DNA of 49,326 bases from an uncultured Lachnospiraceae bacterium (GCA_910588535.1 CAJUOO010000020.1:1-49326), one strand, 5' to 3'. Shown: positions 7,989 through 16,770, counted from the stretch's first letter. Made by a program: numbers and translations. The notes: a model not told the origin generated them from the sequence alone.

Positions 7989-8750
7989 CAACCCGATGCT
8001 TTGTGCCGTCCTTTGAGATGCAAGGTTTTCTTTTGGTACAAAGCATCGTATTACCCCTTCTAATTCAAGCCCTTCCTTCAGATAATCAAGAATTGCTCGA
8101 CATGCCTCTTTCGCATAGCCTTGACAGCGCTTCTCCTCAACCACTGCATAGCCAAGCTCCAGATATTGTCCCTCCTCATCTTCTCTCTGCTCAATTCCAG
8201 CCGTACCTATCCATGTCCCATATTTCTTATCCATCAGAGCCCAGAATCCATATCCATAAAATCCATATTGGTATCTTCGATATGCCTTCACATATTCTAT
8301 CGGCTCACATAGTTTTCTCTCTGTATGCCAAGATGCCTCCCTACAAAGCTCCACAAAAAGCTCTGCCTCCATTTCCGTAAGTTCCCTGATGCAGAGCCTC
8401 TCCGTCTCTGCAATCGTGATAGGCTCACCGTGAAAGCGCTGGTATACCATAGAAAGATATTCTTTTCCAATTCCCTCTAAGCTGGTTAAAACATATGGAA
8501 CACGGGAAATAGGCTCCGCACCTTCCCTCTCAAGGGCAAGAACTGCCATCTTAAGACTTGCCGCCTTCCTTGCTATCTCTTCTTGATCGGTGAGAATCAG
8601 GCTTTCGCAAGGATTACAGATCTCCCTATTACATGCAAGGAAATCGCTTCTTATCACAGAGAACCCTTCTTTTTTTATCCGGGAAAGAAAGGGAAGCAGC
8701 TCCTTATCCCACACTGCTTCCCCAACCACCACCACAAGTGTTGTCCACAC
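7935..8750 (-). CDS. GNAT-family acetyltransferase with an extra N-terminal domain
   Basis: 271 residues. The C-terminal half (about 115-270) is a GNAT domain: TERLCIREL start, LELGYAVVEEKRCQGYAKEACRAIL (motif A, acetyl-CoA binding) and the late ENLASQRTAQSIGL. The first ~110 residues resemble the tail of a HAD-like phosphatase fold (LILTDQEEIARKA, PYVLTSLEGI), but without the HAD catalytic Asp. This may be a fusion or a decayed domain. The start is GTG, directly abutting the stop of the cyclophilin gene, so translation is probably coupled. The 3' end overlaps the convergent gene by 54 bases. Confidence 0.75.
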   Translation of the reverse strand: MWTTLVVVVGEAVWDKELLPFLSRIKKEGFSVIRSDFLACNREICNPCESLILTDQEEIARKAASLKMAVLALEREGAEPISRVPYVLTSLEGIGKEYLSMVYQRFHGEPITIAETERLCIRELTEMEAELFVELCREASWHTERKLCEPIEYVKAYRRYQYGFYGYGFWALMDKKYGTWIGTAGIEQREDEEGQYLELGYAVVEEKRCQGYAKEACRAILDYLKEGLELEGVIRCFVPKENLASQRTAQSIGLLQTKDKFDKFYCYERIF

Positions 8751-9287
8751 TTACTTTATTATCTCTGGCTCTGGATATTCCTCACCGAACGTATCAACCG
8801 TCATGCACTTGATCATCTGTGCCTCCATCGGTCTATCCATATAATCCGTTGGCACATTCGCGATGGCATCCACCACGGATAATCCCTCCGTCACCTTGCC
8901 AAAGGCCGCATATGCACCATCCAGATGTGGTGATACCTTATGCATAATAAAAAACTGAGACCCCGCAGAATCAGGGATATTCGTTCTCGCCATGGAAAGA
9001 ACACCCTCCGTGTGCTTTAGATCGTTCTGAAAACCATTTTGAGAAAATTCGCCCTTGATCTCATATCCCGGTCCACCGGTGCCAGTTCCATCGGGGCATC
9101 CGCCCTGAATCATAAAATTCTTTATCACACGATGAAAAATAATGCCATCATAAAAGCCCTTTTTAATCAGGCTAATAAAATTATTCACCGTATTTGGAGC
9201 AATCTGTGGGTAAAGCTCCGCCCGGATTCTATCTCCATTTTCCATCTCAATTGTTACAACTGGATTTTTTCTTTCTTCCTGATCCAT
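8751..9287 (-). CDS. Cyclophilin-type peptidyl-prolyl cis-trans isomerase
   Basis: A 178-residue cytoplasmic cyclophilin (no signal peptide) that speeds proline isomerisation. It shows the family motifs FHRVIKNFMIQGGCPDGTGTGGPGYE split over residues 50-75: the catalytic Arg is in FHRVI and the FMIQGG loop follows. SAGSQFFIMH and LDGAYAAFGKV come later. Bacterial cyclophilins are 140-200 residues. The start at 9287 has a modest GAGAG site. It lies between the TPM protein and GNAT genes in the same run. Confidence 0.92.
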   Translation of the reverse strand: MDQEERKNPVVTIEMENGDRIRAELYPQIAPNTVNNFISLIKKGFYDGIIFHRVIKNFMIQGGCPDGTGTGGPGYEIKGEFSQNGFQNDLKHTEGVLSMARTNIPDSAGSQFFIMHKVSPHLDGAYAAFGKVTEGLSVVDAIANVPTDYMDRPMEAQMIKCMTVDTFGEEYPEPEIIK

Positions 9288-9327
9288 AGTTTGTTCTCTC
9301 TTTCTGCGCTGTGCGCTGTATTCTTTT

Positions 9328-10164
9328 TTAGAAGGAGCGGCCTCCGCCGCCATGGCTGTGCCCTCCGCTGCTGGTATGATGACCACCGCCTCCGCCGCCT
9401 CCACCGCTGGAAGAATGATTGGATTCAATTCTTCGGGAGGAGGTGGTTCTTCTTATAAAGGAATCGGAATGTTGATAAACCTGTGCCCCATTTCTGGAAT
9501 AAGTTGTTCCATTCACTGTCATATGTGTCTTTGCGCGGTAGCTCATAATTGCCACCACAATCGCTCCCACTGCTGCGGACACGGCAAGGCGGAAATACCA
9601 TCTCATATAGTAAGGCTCGGGCTCCTTATCATACTTATATATAGTATCCTTATACCGATCGGGATCTGTCGTATACTCATTCACAACAGGCTTCTCACTC
9701 AGGTATTTTTCCCCCGATTGAATATAAGAATAGCAGGTTGCATAATAATTTCCCGCCTTTAGATCGGCATACAGATCATCCAACAGTGCATCGATACGCT
9801 CCTCTGTAAAATACATCTCCGCTTTTCCCGATGTGGACAGCCACACTATGCGGTTCTGCATATCAATGCATAAAATCATATAATTCCCATACTCTTTATC
9901 ATAGCCAAAGGCGTGATCATCTCCAAAATCATCCGTGAAATCGACTGTTTCTTTTCCCCCAGTATCGTCGGTAGTCAGAATATAAAGCTCTGTCTCAAGT
10001 GCATCCTCTTTTCCAAGACACAGCTCATTTAACTTCTGTTCCTCCTCCTCTGTCAAAAGATCGGCATAATCGAACACTCGCACCCTATCTTCATTGGCAA
10101 ATGATGGGACAGCCGAAAAAAATAACAAACAGAATACTGCCAGCGCTGACATAAAATGTCTCAT
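9328..10164 (-). CDS. TPM-domain secreted/membrane protein with Gly/His-rich tail
   Basis: 278 residues. A signal peptide (about 1-24, ending FANED) leads into a TPM domain (DYADLLTEEEEQKLNELC and following), found in proteins linked to photosystem repair and membrane phosphatases. One membrane segment (about 188-206) follows. The tail is rich in Ser, Gly and His, with runs of glycine and a final GGGGRSF, as in the YgcG group. The ATG overlaps the upstream gene's stop (ATGA) and has GGAGGG upstream. It probably acts with the zinc-ribbon protein encoded just before it. Confidence 0.8.
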   Translation of the reverse strand: MRHFMSALAVFCLLFFSAVPSFANEDRVRVFDYADLLTEEEEQKLNELCLGKEDALETELYILTTDDTGGKETVDFTDDFGDDHAFGYDKEYGNYMILCIDMQNRIVWLSTSGKAEMYFTEERIDALLDDLYADLKAGNYYATCYSYIQSGEKYLSEKPVVNEYTTDPDRYKDTIYKYDKEPEPYYMRWYFRLAVSAAVGAIVVAIMSYRAKTHMTVNGTTYSRNGAQVYQHSDSFIRRTTSSRRIESNHSSSGGGGGGGGHHTSSGGHSHGGGGRSF

Positions 10165-11195
10165 ACAAGAAGCCCTCCTACTATCGTAAGCACCAGATAT
10201 ACCGCTGCCGTCACCCCGGCAAACCAGATTGCCATCTTCCCCTTGCTCACCGGCAGACTTCCCACGATTTTTCCTGTCTGTCCATTTAGCGTAAACAAGT
10301 AATCCTTTCCTTTGTAACGGTAATTCAAGAGCCAGACAGGCAGCATAGTATAGCTTGCCCCCTGACAATGAAGACGGATATCCTGCTCTGTGATCATAGT
10401 ACTTGAATAACCCTTAATGGTGTCCCGCGCTTCCTTAAATATATACTGATGCACTCGGCTCTCAGCACGTTTTTTCAGCTCCTCGCTGTCAAAATTATAT
10501 TTCTCTGCCAAAAACCCTGATAAATACCCCATATCAAAGCTTCTAAGCTCATTATAAGCAAATGGCTCCAATCTATCCATAATATCATCTGGCATCTTCT
10601 CAGAAGCATCCACTGGGATTCCCATAAAGTCATCACCGACATCCCTGCTTACATAATAATGATCGGTGTGCGTGTACTCCATATCTCCTTTTCGCTCTCT
10701 GCTGACTCTTGTACAATTTGCCTTCAGTCTTGCTCTCGCAGAATAATCATACAGCCAGAAAGGAACATACATACCAGTGATCTTCTCTATCGTTGATTGA
10801 GATGTAAAATCCTTAGGCGTCAGCATCCCTCTCTTGCACCATGTGCGATAACTGTTCTGCGCCTGTTCCTTTGTGATCTTAAATGGAATGATACGCGCAG
10901 GCGTCTTCTCTCCACTTAAACGATCCTCCATCAGTGCAGGATTTCCACAAAAACTACAAAAAGTCGCTGCAGTATAATCATCTGTCAGAATTTCCGCTCC
11001 ACAGCTTGGACAGGTATAGCGCTTAAAGCTCGCCTCCTTTCCTGTGTAGAAGATATCCTTCTCCTCCGCCTCTCTTGTCACCTCTGTCTGGGCAACCGCC
11101 CTCGTCGTGCCACAATGTTCACAAAGCAACATCTGTGACTTACTGTCAAATACCATAGCCGCGCCGCAACTCGGACATTCATATTCTCGAACCAT
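10161..11195 (-). CDS. Zinc-ribbon membrane protein
   Basis: 344 residues. Two zinc ribbons occupy the N-terminus: CPSCG/CEHCG (residues 7-29) and CPSCG/CSFCG (62-84). A domain of about 200 residues with conserved aromatic stretches (MYVPFWLYDYSARA, TMLPVWLLNYRYKGKDY) follows, and one C-terminal membrane segment (about 322-342). Similar proteins are annotated as TFIIB-type zinc ribbon-containing, but no role in transcription is implied. GGGGGAG precedes the ATG. It overlaps the TPM gene by 4 bases. Confidence 0.75.
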   Translation of the reverse strand: MVREYECPSCGAAMVFDSKSQMLLCEHCGTTRAVAQTEVTREAEEKDIFYTGKEASFKRYTCPSCGAEILTDDYTAATFCSFCGNPALMEDRLSGEKTPARIIPFKITKEQAQNSYRTWCKRGMLTPKDFTSQSTIEKITGMYVPFWLYDYSARARLKANCTRVSRERKGDMEYTHTDHYYVSRDVGDDFMGIPVDASEKMPDDIMDRLEPFAYNELRSFDMGYLSGFLAEKYNFDSEELKKRAESRVHQYIFKEARDTIKGYSSTMITEQDIRLHCQGASYTMLPVWLLNYRYKGKDYLFTLNGQTGKIVGSLPVSKGKMAIWFAGVTAAVYLVLTIVGGLLV

Positions 11196-11215
11196 GCTAC
11201 TCCCCCGTTATATTT

Positions 11216-11719
11216 CTATATCAGATAACACTTTTCCTCCAGTGCCTTCTCGATAAGCTCTAATGTCTTCTCACTGTCCGCCTCCACCGTGTGATAATGA
11301 TAGTTTGAAGTAATATTCTTAAGCGGGCTGGACTTCCCGCTGTGAATTGTCTCTATAAATTCCTGAACTTGTCTTCTAGATGCAATATTTAACTCGGCCC
11401 GAATCTTTCCATAAGCCTTGTGATTAATAAATACATCCACTACCTTACCGCCAAGATCCACGATGGTGTTTAATTCATCTTCCATCTCCCCGTCTGTGTG
11501 GCTGACTTTATAGATATGTGTGCTCTTTCCAACCTGTTTTATGTAATAGCCGCGATTTGTGGACAAAATATCATATCCCGCTGCACGTAGAAGCGCGATA
11601 TCCTGAACAATCACCTGACGGCTTACCTCATATTGCTCTGCCAGCCTGCCGCCAGAAACAGGGACAGCACTTTCTCTGATCGCTTTCACGATTTCCTTCC
11701 TGCGTTCCTCTCCCGTCAT
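11216..11719 (-). CDS. niaR: Niacin-responsive transcriptional repressor NiaR
   Basis: 167 residues. An N-terminal winged helix (about 5-55, EQYEVSRQVIVQDIALLRAAGYDI) precedes a 3H domain (about 70-165). The 3H domain carries the family histidines (H79 near KVSHTDGE, then HKAYGK, IHSG and NYHYHT). NiaR (YrxA) represses NAD synthesis or niacin uptake genes when nicotinate is present. No NAD genes are in the window, so targets lie elsewhere. GGAAG stands upstream of the ATG. It is the first gene of the run niaR to GNAT (20 bases to the next gene). Confidence 0.88.
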   Translation of the reverse strand: MTGEERRKEIVKAIRESAVPVSGGRLAEQYEVSRQVIVQDIALLRAAGYDILSTNRGYYIKQVGKSTHIYKVSHTDGEMEDELNTIVDLGGKVVDVFINHKAYGKIRAELNIASRRQVQEFIETIHSGKSSPLKNITSNYHYHTVEADSEKTLELIEKALEEKCYLI

Positions 11720-11793
11720 TAGATGTAGGCTTCCTTTCTTTCTATATGAATTACTATATCACATTATACACCACTCTTGATGGAGTTGCAACT

Positions 11794-11843
11794 TGTTCAT
11801 AATTCGTTCAAATATCATTCAAAAACCTTTTACATTATGAACA
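11794..11843. promoter_or_regulatory. Dyad with helically phased TTCA repeats upstream of niaR
   Basis: TGTTCATAAT (11794-11803) and ATTATGAACA (11834-11843) are perfect inverted copies 30 bases apart. Inside, TTCA starts at 11796, 11807 and 11818, exactly 11 bases apart, which places them on one face of the helix. It lies 75-125 bases before the niaR start and could be an autoregulatory operator. This is inference. Confidence 0.45.
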
Positions 11844-11933
11844 TGTTTTCTTCACGATTGGCAGATATAATAATACCATAAGATAAAACAATATGGTTTA
11901 GCTTATTTTTACTTTTTGTTTTTTCATAATAAA

Positions 11934-12020
11934 GAGCAGGCAACTGCTTTTGCTTGCTCTCCTCCCTTTTAAGATGTTTTACCCGAAAAAGCGTACAGGT
12001 TTTTCAGCCTGTACGTTTTT
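11934..12020 (+). terminator. Tandem hairpins ending in an intrinsic terminator, upstream of the AGCS gene
   Basis: Hairpin 1: GAGCAGGCAA (11934-11943) with TTGCTTGCTC (11950-11959), one G-T pair. Hairpin 2: CGTACAGG (11992-11999) with CCTGTACG (12008-12015), followed by TTTTT. No plus-strand gene lies upstream within 3.9 kb. The terminator must therefore end a leader or a small RNA. The rest of 11720-12080 holds the niaR dyad, a TATAAT at 11866 without a good -35, and the 12029 promoter. Confidence 0.75.
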
Positions 12021-12028
12021 GTTCTGTT

Positions 12029-12056
12029 TTGTCCCTCTTCTACATAAAATTATAAG
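12029..12056 (+). promoter_or_regulatory. Possible promoter of the AGCS symporter gene
   Basis: TTGTCC (12029-12034), 16 bases, TATAAG (12051-12056), between the terminator and the TTG start at 12081. The -35 matches consensus at only four of six bases. Confidence 0.4.
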
Positions 12057-12080
12057 AATACTACTGCTGGAGAATCTATC

Positions 12081-13415
12081 TTGATACAGCGCCTACAAAC
12101 TTTTCTCTGGAGCCCTGTGATGCTCGCCGCATTTTTTGCCATCGGACTATCCTACACAGTCCACCTTCGTTTTTTTCCCCTTTTCCACATGAAATTCTGG
12201 CTGTCCGCCACCCTAGGTTCTCTGTTTCACAGACGTGGTAAAAGCTCATCAGGTAAAATATCCGCCTTTGAGGCGATGAGCACTGCACTTGCAGGAAGCA
12301 TGGGCATAGGCAATATCGCCGGGGTTGCCTCAGCACTTGTCGCGGGAGGTCCGGGAGCCATTTTCTGGATGTGGATTTCCTCTATCTTTGGCATGATGAC
12401 AAAATATGCCGAGATTGTACTTGGCTATCGTTATCGACATCGCAACACAAAGGGCGAGTGGTACGGTGGACCTATGTACTATATGAAAGAAGGTCTTCAC
12501 TCTCCTCTTCTCGCCTCCATCTTTGCACTGTTCGGGACTCTCGCCGCACTTGGCATGGGAAATATGACGCAGAGCAATTCTATCTCAAATGCTCTATATG
12601 AGGTTTTTCAGATACCACCCTTTATCAGCGCCGTATTTCTGATTTTCTTCTGTGGTCTTGCTGTGTTAGGTGGCTTTTCGCGGATTGCAAAAATATCTGC
12701 CGTGCTGATACCATTTGTGTCCATCTTCTATCTGGCGGGCTCCATCCTTGCCATTGTACTGCACGCTGATCGGCTTCCTGCCGCGATCGGCATGATATTT
12801 GCAGATGCCTTCTCACTGCGTTCGGCATTTGGCGGAGCAGCAGGCTATACCATTATTCAGGCTGTCCGCACCGGAGTGGCCAGAGGTGTATTTTCTAATG
12901 AAGCAGGGCTTGGAAGCTCTGTGCTTGCACATGCCGCCTCCGATGAGCCAGACGCGACAAAACAGGGCATGTGGGGAATCTTTGAAGTTTTTGCCGACAC
13001 ATTGGTGGTCTGTACCATCACAGCACTTGTTATTCTCACAAGCGGCGTCTATCATGTCAGCCTCTATGCCTCAGGCATATCTGGTCTTGCCGATGGAATT
13101 GTGCTGGCAACCCGATCCTTCACTGCAGTATTTGGCGTTACAGGAGGATATTTTACCGCCTCCGCCACCGTGATCTTCGCCTTTGCCACACTGATCGCAT
13201 GGTCCCATTACGGCGCACAATGTTGTTCCTATCTGTTCGGCGAGCGATCACTGCCATGGTATCGTTTTCTATTTCTTGCCTCACTGCTGCCGGGATGCAT
13301 GATACAGATGGATGCTGTCTGGGAGATAGCAGATACCTGTAACGGGCTGATGGCAATTCCAAATCTAATCGCACTATGCTTATTATTCCGACAGGTAACA
13401 CCCATACGAAGATAA
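12081..13415 (+). CDS. Sodium:alanine/glycine symporter, AGCS family
   Basis: A 444-residue inner-membrane carrier with about ten membrane segments, expected to import alanine or glycine with sodium. Family motifs are SAFEAMSTALAGSMGIGNIAGVA (split near residues 60-83), GGPGAIFWMW, the conserved GGPMYYM (130-136), and RTGVARGVFSNEAGLGSS near 265-282. The start codon is TTG with GGAG 8 bases upstream; no ATG fits before the first helix. The hairpin and terminator upstream hint at leader control. Substrate cannot be told from sequence alone. Confidence 0.9.
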   Translation: MIQRLQTFLWSPVMLAAFFAIGLSYTVHLRFFPLFHMKFWLSATLGSLFHRRGKSSSGKISAFEAMSTALAGSMGIGNIAGVASALVAGGPGAIFWMWISSIFGMMTKYAEIVLGYRYRHRNTKGEWYGGPMYYMKEGLHSPLLASIFALFGTLAALGMGNMTQSNSISNALYEVFQIPPFISAVFLIFFCGLAVLGGFSRIAKISAVLIPFVSIFYLAGSILAIVLHADRLPAAIGMIFADAFSLRSAFGGAAGYTIIQAVRTGVARGVFSNEAGLGSSVLAHAASDEPDATKQGMWGIFEVFADTLVVCTITALVILTSGVYHVSLYASGISGLADGIVLATRSFTAVFGVTGGYFTASATVIFAFATLIAWSHYGAQCCSYLFGERSLPWYRFLFLASLLPGCMIQMDAVWEIADTCNGLMAIPNLIALCLLFRQVTPIRR

Positions 13416-13439
13416 ATGAAAAAACATATATGAACAACA

Positions 13440-13479
13440 GAGAGACAGCACTTAGATTCTTTCCTACGTGCTATCTCTC
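13440..13479. other. Hairpin between convergent AGCS and SDR genes
   Basis: GAGAGACAGCAC (13440-13451) and GTGCTATCTCTC (13468-13479) pair with one mismatch. It probably ends transcripts, although no good T-run follows on either strand. Confidence 0.5.
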
Positions 13480-13495
13480 CCTGCTAAATTGACAG

Positions 13496-14367
13496 TTATT
13501 TAACCATCTGAATATACTCATCTATCAGTCCATAGATCCAGTCGTGAAGTGTTGAAAATTGAAACCCTAACGCCCTCGCTCTTTCTGTATTTATGCTATA
13601 TTCTGGTTCTCCATTATACGGCGCATCTTCTCCTGCTTTGTCAATAACCGCCTTTGTACCTGTTTTCTTTTCAACATACTCAATGATTTCTCTTATGGAG
13701 ATGGTACCCTCCGAGCTTCCATTTATGGCACCCCTATACTCTTTATCAACCAAAAAAGCCATAAACTTTCCCGCTTCATCTGAGCGGATAAATCCCATCT
13801 GATTATCCAAATTATCGATATTCATTGGAATAGATTTCATGGTGTGCTCTACATAATACAACAATCTTTTTGTATAATCATCTTGTCCTATTGCAAAGGG
13901 ATACCATACCTTACCGCAATCCAATTTCTATCGGCATACGCCTGCCATAGGGCACACTCCGCCTGCCGCTTTATCTCCTCATAAGAAAACGCTTTCCTAT
14001 CGCACCATACCAATTGTTTTGAAACTCCGTTAAAATCCGTCTCCAAAGTATTTATATGCTTAGGCTCATAAACAGAGGTACTTGACATATGAATATATTT
14101 ATCACAATCAACAGCCTCCATCACATACTTTATATCATTAGAACAATAAGCAATTTTATCAATTACAACATCATAATGTCTGCCACCCAAGGCATCTTTC
14201 AAACTTTTCTCACTTGTTCTCTCAATCACAATCCGTTGTACTTTGTCACCATACTCATCTGATGCTTTACCTCTTGTAGCAATTGTGACATCATGATCCT
14301 TTGCCAAAAGTTCATTAACCATATATATGCCAAAAAACCTAGTACCACCTAATACTAAAATTTTCAT
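13496..14367 (-). pseudogene. NAD-dependent epimerase/dehydratase (extended SDR), frameshifted by a 5-bp duplication
   Basis: The 5' part (14367 to about 13888) encodes MKILVLGGTRFFG with the Rossmann glycines, HMSSTSVYE, and the reading up to NWIAVRY. It then hits a stop. The 3' part in another frame continues with YPFAIGQDDYTKRLLYY and the substrate-binding half. On the plus strand the junction holds ATACC twice in tandem (13901-13910). Removing one copy restores one 867-base frame of 288 residues reading VRYPFAIG, as expected for the family. Upstream, GGGAG precedes the ATG at 14367. It could be inactivated, phase-variable or a sequencing error. Substrate unknown. Confidence 0.85.
13901..13910. 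repeat. ATACC tandem duplication at the SDR frameshift
   Basis: Two adjacent ATACC units (GGTAT twice on the coding strand). One unit too many breaks the reading frame of the SDR gene. Confidence 0.9.
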
Positions 14368-14436
14368 TCTAACTCCCATCTGCCTGCTTTAGCAGGCGCA
14401 TCAATCAGGATGAGACATTTTTATTTCACCTACCAC

Positions 14437-16551
14437 TTATACTTCGAATATTAAATCTCCATATGATGGCATCGGCCAAGCTTCTTTGTCCACCAACATC
14501 TCCAATTTATCAACAGGTGTTCTAAGTTCCATCATCGCAGGCATAACTACATCTTTAAATGCATGTGCCATATCCTTGCTGTTTGTTTTTGCCTTCGCCT
14601 CTGCCTCTGCCTCCTTCAATTTATTCAGAGCCTCCTTTGTCTTTGCAAGCAGCTCTGATACCTCCATCAAAAGATCTGTCTGTACCTTCACATTTGCCTC
14701 AGCGCAGGCGCTTCTCACGGCACTCACAGAATTGGCAAGTGTTATGGTGTACTTGACAACTGCTGGAATAATTTGTTTTGTCGCCATATCTATCATGGTA
14801 AGAGCTTCAATATTAATGCATTTTGCATAGGTCTCATACAGAACCTCCTCGCGTGATTCCAGCTCCGCTCTGGTGAAAATCCCAAATTTCTCAAATAATT
14901 TCACTGATTTTTCTGTTGTCAAGGTCGCTGTCGCGTCAACCATGGATTTTATATTGGGCAGACCTCTTCTCTCAGCCTCCTTCACCCATTCATCTGAATA
15001 ACCATCACCGTTGAACACAATTCTCTGGTGTTCAGTCATATATTTTTTAATTAAATCATGAACCGCCATATCAAAGTTCTCTGCCTTTTCCAGCTCATCG
15101 GCAGCCTCACAGAACGCTTCTGCCACAATCGCATTCAGCGTAGTATTCGGGCTTGCGATAGAATCCGCAGAACCCACCATACGAAATTCAAATTTATTTC
15201 CAGTAAATGCAAATGGTGAAGTTCTATTTCTATCTGTCGCATCTTTTTCCAGATCGGGAAGCGTGGACACACCTGTCTGAAGCTTTCCTCCATGCAGACT
15301 GTGAGTGGCCTCTCCTGTCTCGACAAGCTGCTTTACCACATCCTCAAGCTGCTCACCGAGGAACATGGAGATAATGGCAGGCGGAGCCTCATTTGCCCCC
15401 AGCCTGTGATCATTTCCCACATTAGAGGCAGACTGACGAAGCAGATCAGCATGAACATCCACCGCCTTCATAATACAGGCAAGCACAAGCAAGAACTGAA
15501 TGTTTTCATTCGGCGTATCACCTGGATCGAGCATATTAACACCATTATCTGTCGTGAGAGACCAGTTGTCGTGCTTGCCAGAACCGTTGACGCCCGCAAA
15601 TGGCTTCTCGTGCAACAGACATGCCATGCCATGATGCTCTGCCACTCTCCTCATTGTCTCCATGATAAGCTGATTGTGATCCACAGCAACGTTGGCTGTC
15701 TCATAGATAGGCGCAAGCTCATGCTGTGCCGGAGCAACTTCATTATGCTGCGTCTTGGCGGTTACGCCTAGCTTCCACAGCTCCACGTTCAGATCCTTCA
15801 TATATGCACCGATGCGCTCACGGATCACTCCAAAATAGTGGTCATCCAACTCCTGCCCCTTCGGAGCCGCCGCGCCAAAAAGCGTTCTTCCAGCGTAGAT
15901 CAGATCCTTTCTCTGCAAATATTTCTTTCTGTCAACCAAGAAATATTCCTGCTCTGGCCCAACAGAAGGCGTCACTTTGGTGGCCGCTGTGTTTCCAAAC
16001 AGGCGAACAATGCGCAGCGCCTGTTCATTGATCGCCTCCATAGAGCGCAAAAGAGGTGTCTTTTTGTCCAGTGCCTCCCCCTTGTAGGAACAAAAAGCTG
16101 TCGGAATACACAGGATCGGCCCTGTACCACTCTCCTTGACAAATGCTGGGGAGGTACAATCCCACGTGGTATATCCTCTTGCCTCAAAGGTAGCTCTAAG
16201 TCCTCCTGATGGAAAAGAAGAAGCATCTGGCTCTCCTTTTATAAGCTCCTTTCCAGAAAATTCCATCAGCATCTTTCCCTCCTCGTCAGGATGAGTGACA
16301 AAGGAATCATGCTTCTCTGCCGTGATGCCTGTCAATGGCTGGAACCAATGCGTATAGTGAGTCACACCCTTCTCCACCGCCCAGTCCTTCATTGCCTTCG
16401 CCACTACATCTGCGGCAGAAAGGGAAAGTTCCCCGCCGCACTCCATCACCCTCTTTACCTCCTGAAACACCTTCCTTGGCAGACGCTCCTTCATCTTGCC
16501 AAGCGTAAACACATTTTCCGCAAAAATCTCTTCTACATTCATCTTGCTCAT
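14437..16551 (-). CDS. glnN: Glutamine synthetase, type III (GlnN)
   Basis: A 704-residue cytoplasmic enzyme that makes glutamine from glutamate, ammonia and ATP; type III enzymes are dodecamers of about 700-730 residues. Seen: the N-terminal HYTHWFQPLTG, the type III signature region LLHEKPFAGVNGSGKHDNWS (about 302-321), the substrate-binding NEVAPAQHELAP, and LPNIKSMVDAT near the C-terminal domain. The start at 16551 (MSKMNVEE) has AGGA about 8 bases upstream; the ORF is open 8 codons further. An intrinsic terminator 34 bases upstream implies attenuation control. Confidence 0.95.
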   Translation of the reverse strand: MSKMNVEEIFAENVFTLGKMKERLPRKVFQEVKRVMECGGELSLSAADVVAKAMKDWAVEKGVTHYTHWFQPLTGITAEKHDSFVTHPDEEGKMLMEFSGKELIKGEPDASSFPSGGLRATFEARGYTTWDCTSPAFVKESGTGPILCIPTAFCSYKGEALDKKTPLLRSMEAINEQALRIVRLFGNTAATKVTPSVGPEQEYFLVDRKKYLQRKDLIYAGRTLFGAAAPKGQELDDHYFGVIRERIGAYMKDLNVELWKLGVTAKTQHNEVAPAQHELAPIYETANVAVDHNQLIMETMRRVAEHHGMACLLHEKPFAGVNGSGKHDNWSLTTDNGVNMLDPGDTPNENIQFLLVLACIMKAVDVHADLLRQSASNVGNDHRLGANEAPPAIISMFLGEQLEDVVKQLVETGEATHSLHGGKLQTGVSTLPDLEKDATDRNRTSPFAFTGNKFEFRMVGSADSIASPNTTLNAIVAEAFCEAADELEKAENFDMAVHDLIKKYMTEHQRIVFNGDGYSDEWVKEAERRGLPNIKSMVDATATLTTEKSVKLFEKFGIFTRAELESREEVLYETYAKCINIEALTMIDMATKQIIPAVVKYTITLANSVSAVRSACAEANVKVQTDLLMEVSELLAKTKEALNKLKEAEAEAKAKTNSKDMAHAFKDVVMPAMMELRTPVDKLEMLVDKEAWPMPSYGDLIFEV

Positions 16552-16584
16552 ACTCTCATTCCTCTCCCTTTTCAACCCTTTACC

Positions 16585-16628
16585 AAAAAAAGGCGCTCTG
16601 ACAGCACACTATCAGAACACCCTTGTTC
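16585..16628 (-). terminator. Leader terminator (probable attenuator) of glnN
   Basis: On the minus strand GGTGTTCTGA (16621-16612) pairs with TCAGAGCGCC (16601-16592), 10 pairs with two G-U, followed by seven T (16591-16585). Only 33 bases separate it from the glnN ATG, too few for a promoter plus ribosome site. Transcription of glnN must therefore pass this terminator. A competing hairpin GAACA-AGGG-TGTTC (16628-16615) uses part of its left arm and could act as antiterminator. Confidence 0.7.
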
Positions 16629-16677
16629 GATCACTTTTTCAAAAAACTCAAAATGAAGACATCATCACTCTAAAAAT

Positions 16678-16706
16678 AAGATACCTCAAAATCAATAAAA
16701 ATGCAA
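16678..16706 (-). promoter_or_regulatory. Possible glnN promoter
   Basis: On the minus strand TTGCAT (16701-16706), 17 bases, TATCTT (16678-16683), upstream of the leader terminator. The leader would be about 120 bases. Confidence 0.4.
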
Positions 16707-16770
16707 GCATTATTTTTATAATTTTCTTTCTCTGAACAATACTTCGGAAAGATAGAAAGAGAAATCTTTA

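Noticed and set aside
9352..9762. Plus-strand ORFs across the TPM gene
   Set aside because: They are shadows of the Gly/Ser/His-rich tail and the neighbouring coding strand.
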